Source: CAYWMQ01 sp964459635
Lineage (GTDB): Bacteria > Patescibacteriota > Minisyncoccia > Phycocordibacterales > UBA12088
Assembly (NCBI GenBank): GCA_964459635.1
Contig: CAYWMQ010000022.1
Span: 1 to 11,944 of the forward strand
Reading direction: 5' to 3'
DNA: 11,944 bases
Made by a program: the position numbers and the translations under genes. The notes beneath the pieces were generated by a model. The model was not told where the DNA came from. It made no database searches and saw only the letters and a list, made by a program, of their open reading frames with translations. This document shows positions 11,772 to 11,944 of this stretch, in pieces (within the stretch, counting starts at the first letter, position 1; every line of letters begins with the position of its first letter).

Positions 11772-11944
11772 CGATGCACAGAGTGCGTCTAGCGCGTATG
11801 GGGGATTGGTATCCCCCTTCGCCCCGCACAATACGGTGCGGGGCTACGGCGGGACGCAGTGCGAATGGGAACCGCACGCTTGCGAGTATGCGCAGGGCGA
11901 CGCGCAGGCACGGTAAGAGCGCGCCTGCAGGGCAGGCGCGCTCG
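11772..11944 (+). other. Densely folded 3' flank of mreB with an open frame to the window end
   Basis: Three strong hairpins lie here: GGGGGAT-TGGT-ATCCCCC (11800-11817, followed by TTC), GCCCCGCAC/GTGCGGGGC with a 6-base loop (11821-11844), and a perfect 12-bp GAGCGCGCCTGC/GCAGGCGCGCTC with a 3-base loop (11917-11943). Shorter stems lie between. The first could be the mreB terminator, though T-runs are poor. The frame from ATG 11774 stays open for 57 codons to the edge, but the peptide is Arg-rich, lacks the membrane helix expected for MreC and has no SD, so I do not call a gene. Confidence 0.5.

Noticed and set aside
11850..11944. RNase P RNA (rnpB) suggested by CAGTGC...AACCGC and CGGTAAGAGCG in a hairpin
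   Set aside because: The universal GAGGAAAGTCC core element is absent upstream (mreB coding sequence begins too soon) and ACAGA is missing between the two fragments, so a canonical RNase P RNA is not supported.

Overview
The window looks like a piece of a draft genome from a bacterium of the Patescibacteria (CPR) group, most likely a GC-rich Parcubacteria-type lineage. This is an inference. It rests on a PriA homologue that keeps its zinc ribbon but has lost the helicase motifs, a MurA with a PGLNMDNL signature, many very small genes of unknown function, weak or absent Shine-Dalgarno (SD) sites on the housekeeping genes, and word-like repeats between genes. No 16S rRNA or other phylogenetic marker is present. 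TGA is used as a stop, so the standard bacterial code fits. There are 100 Ns at 9649-9748.

Left part (1-1698, plus strand): a small four-helix membrane protein (19-366) with a hairpin terminator, then a tight pair of unrecognised alpha/beta proteins (569-1051 and 1051-1650, sharing one base) closed by two tandem hairpins.

Second part (1699-6888, all minus strand, read right to left): a PriA-like protein, peptide deformylase (def), a GT4 glycosyltransferase and an amylo-alpha-1,6-glucosidase-like glycoside hydrolase. The last three lie close together and may share a transcript, joining N-terminal protein processing to glycan synthesis and trimming.

Middle part (6889-9126): an accessory stretch of small genes and repeats. 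It holds a 48-residue charged protein with a near-consensus promoter, an SD and a terminator; a 168-bp nested palindrome that looks like a miniature mobile element; a 127-residue unknown protein; and a run of tiny membrane proteins (27 and 51 residues, then a 28-residue frame overlapping a membrane-helix frame). Related ATATCC-rich words recur in the intergenic spaces.

Right part (9127-11944): the C-terminal part of murA (minus), cut by the N gap; a NYN-domain putative nuclease with an N-terminal helix-turn-helix-like region (minus); and mreB (plus), apparently leaderless, followed by a strongly folded stretch to the window end. MurA and MreB both serve wall synthesis and cell shape. No rRNA, tRNA, CRISPR array or transposase gene was found. 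I see no clearly new multi-gene system. The best leads are the helicase-dead PriA, the palindromic element, the small membrane-protein run and the leaderless layout of the housekeeping genes.
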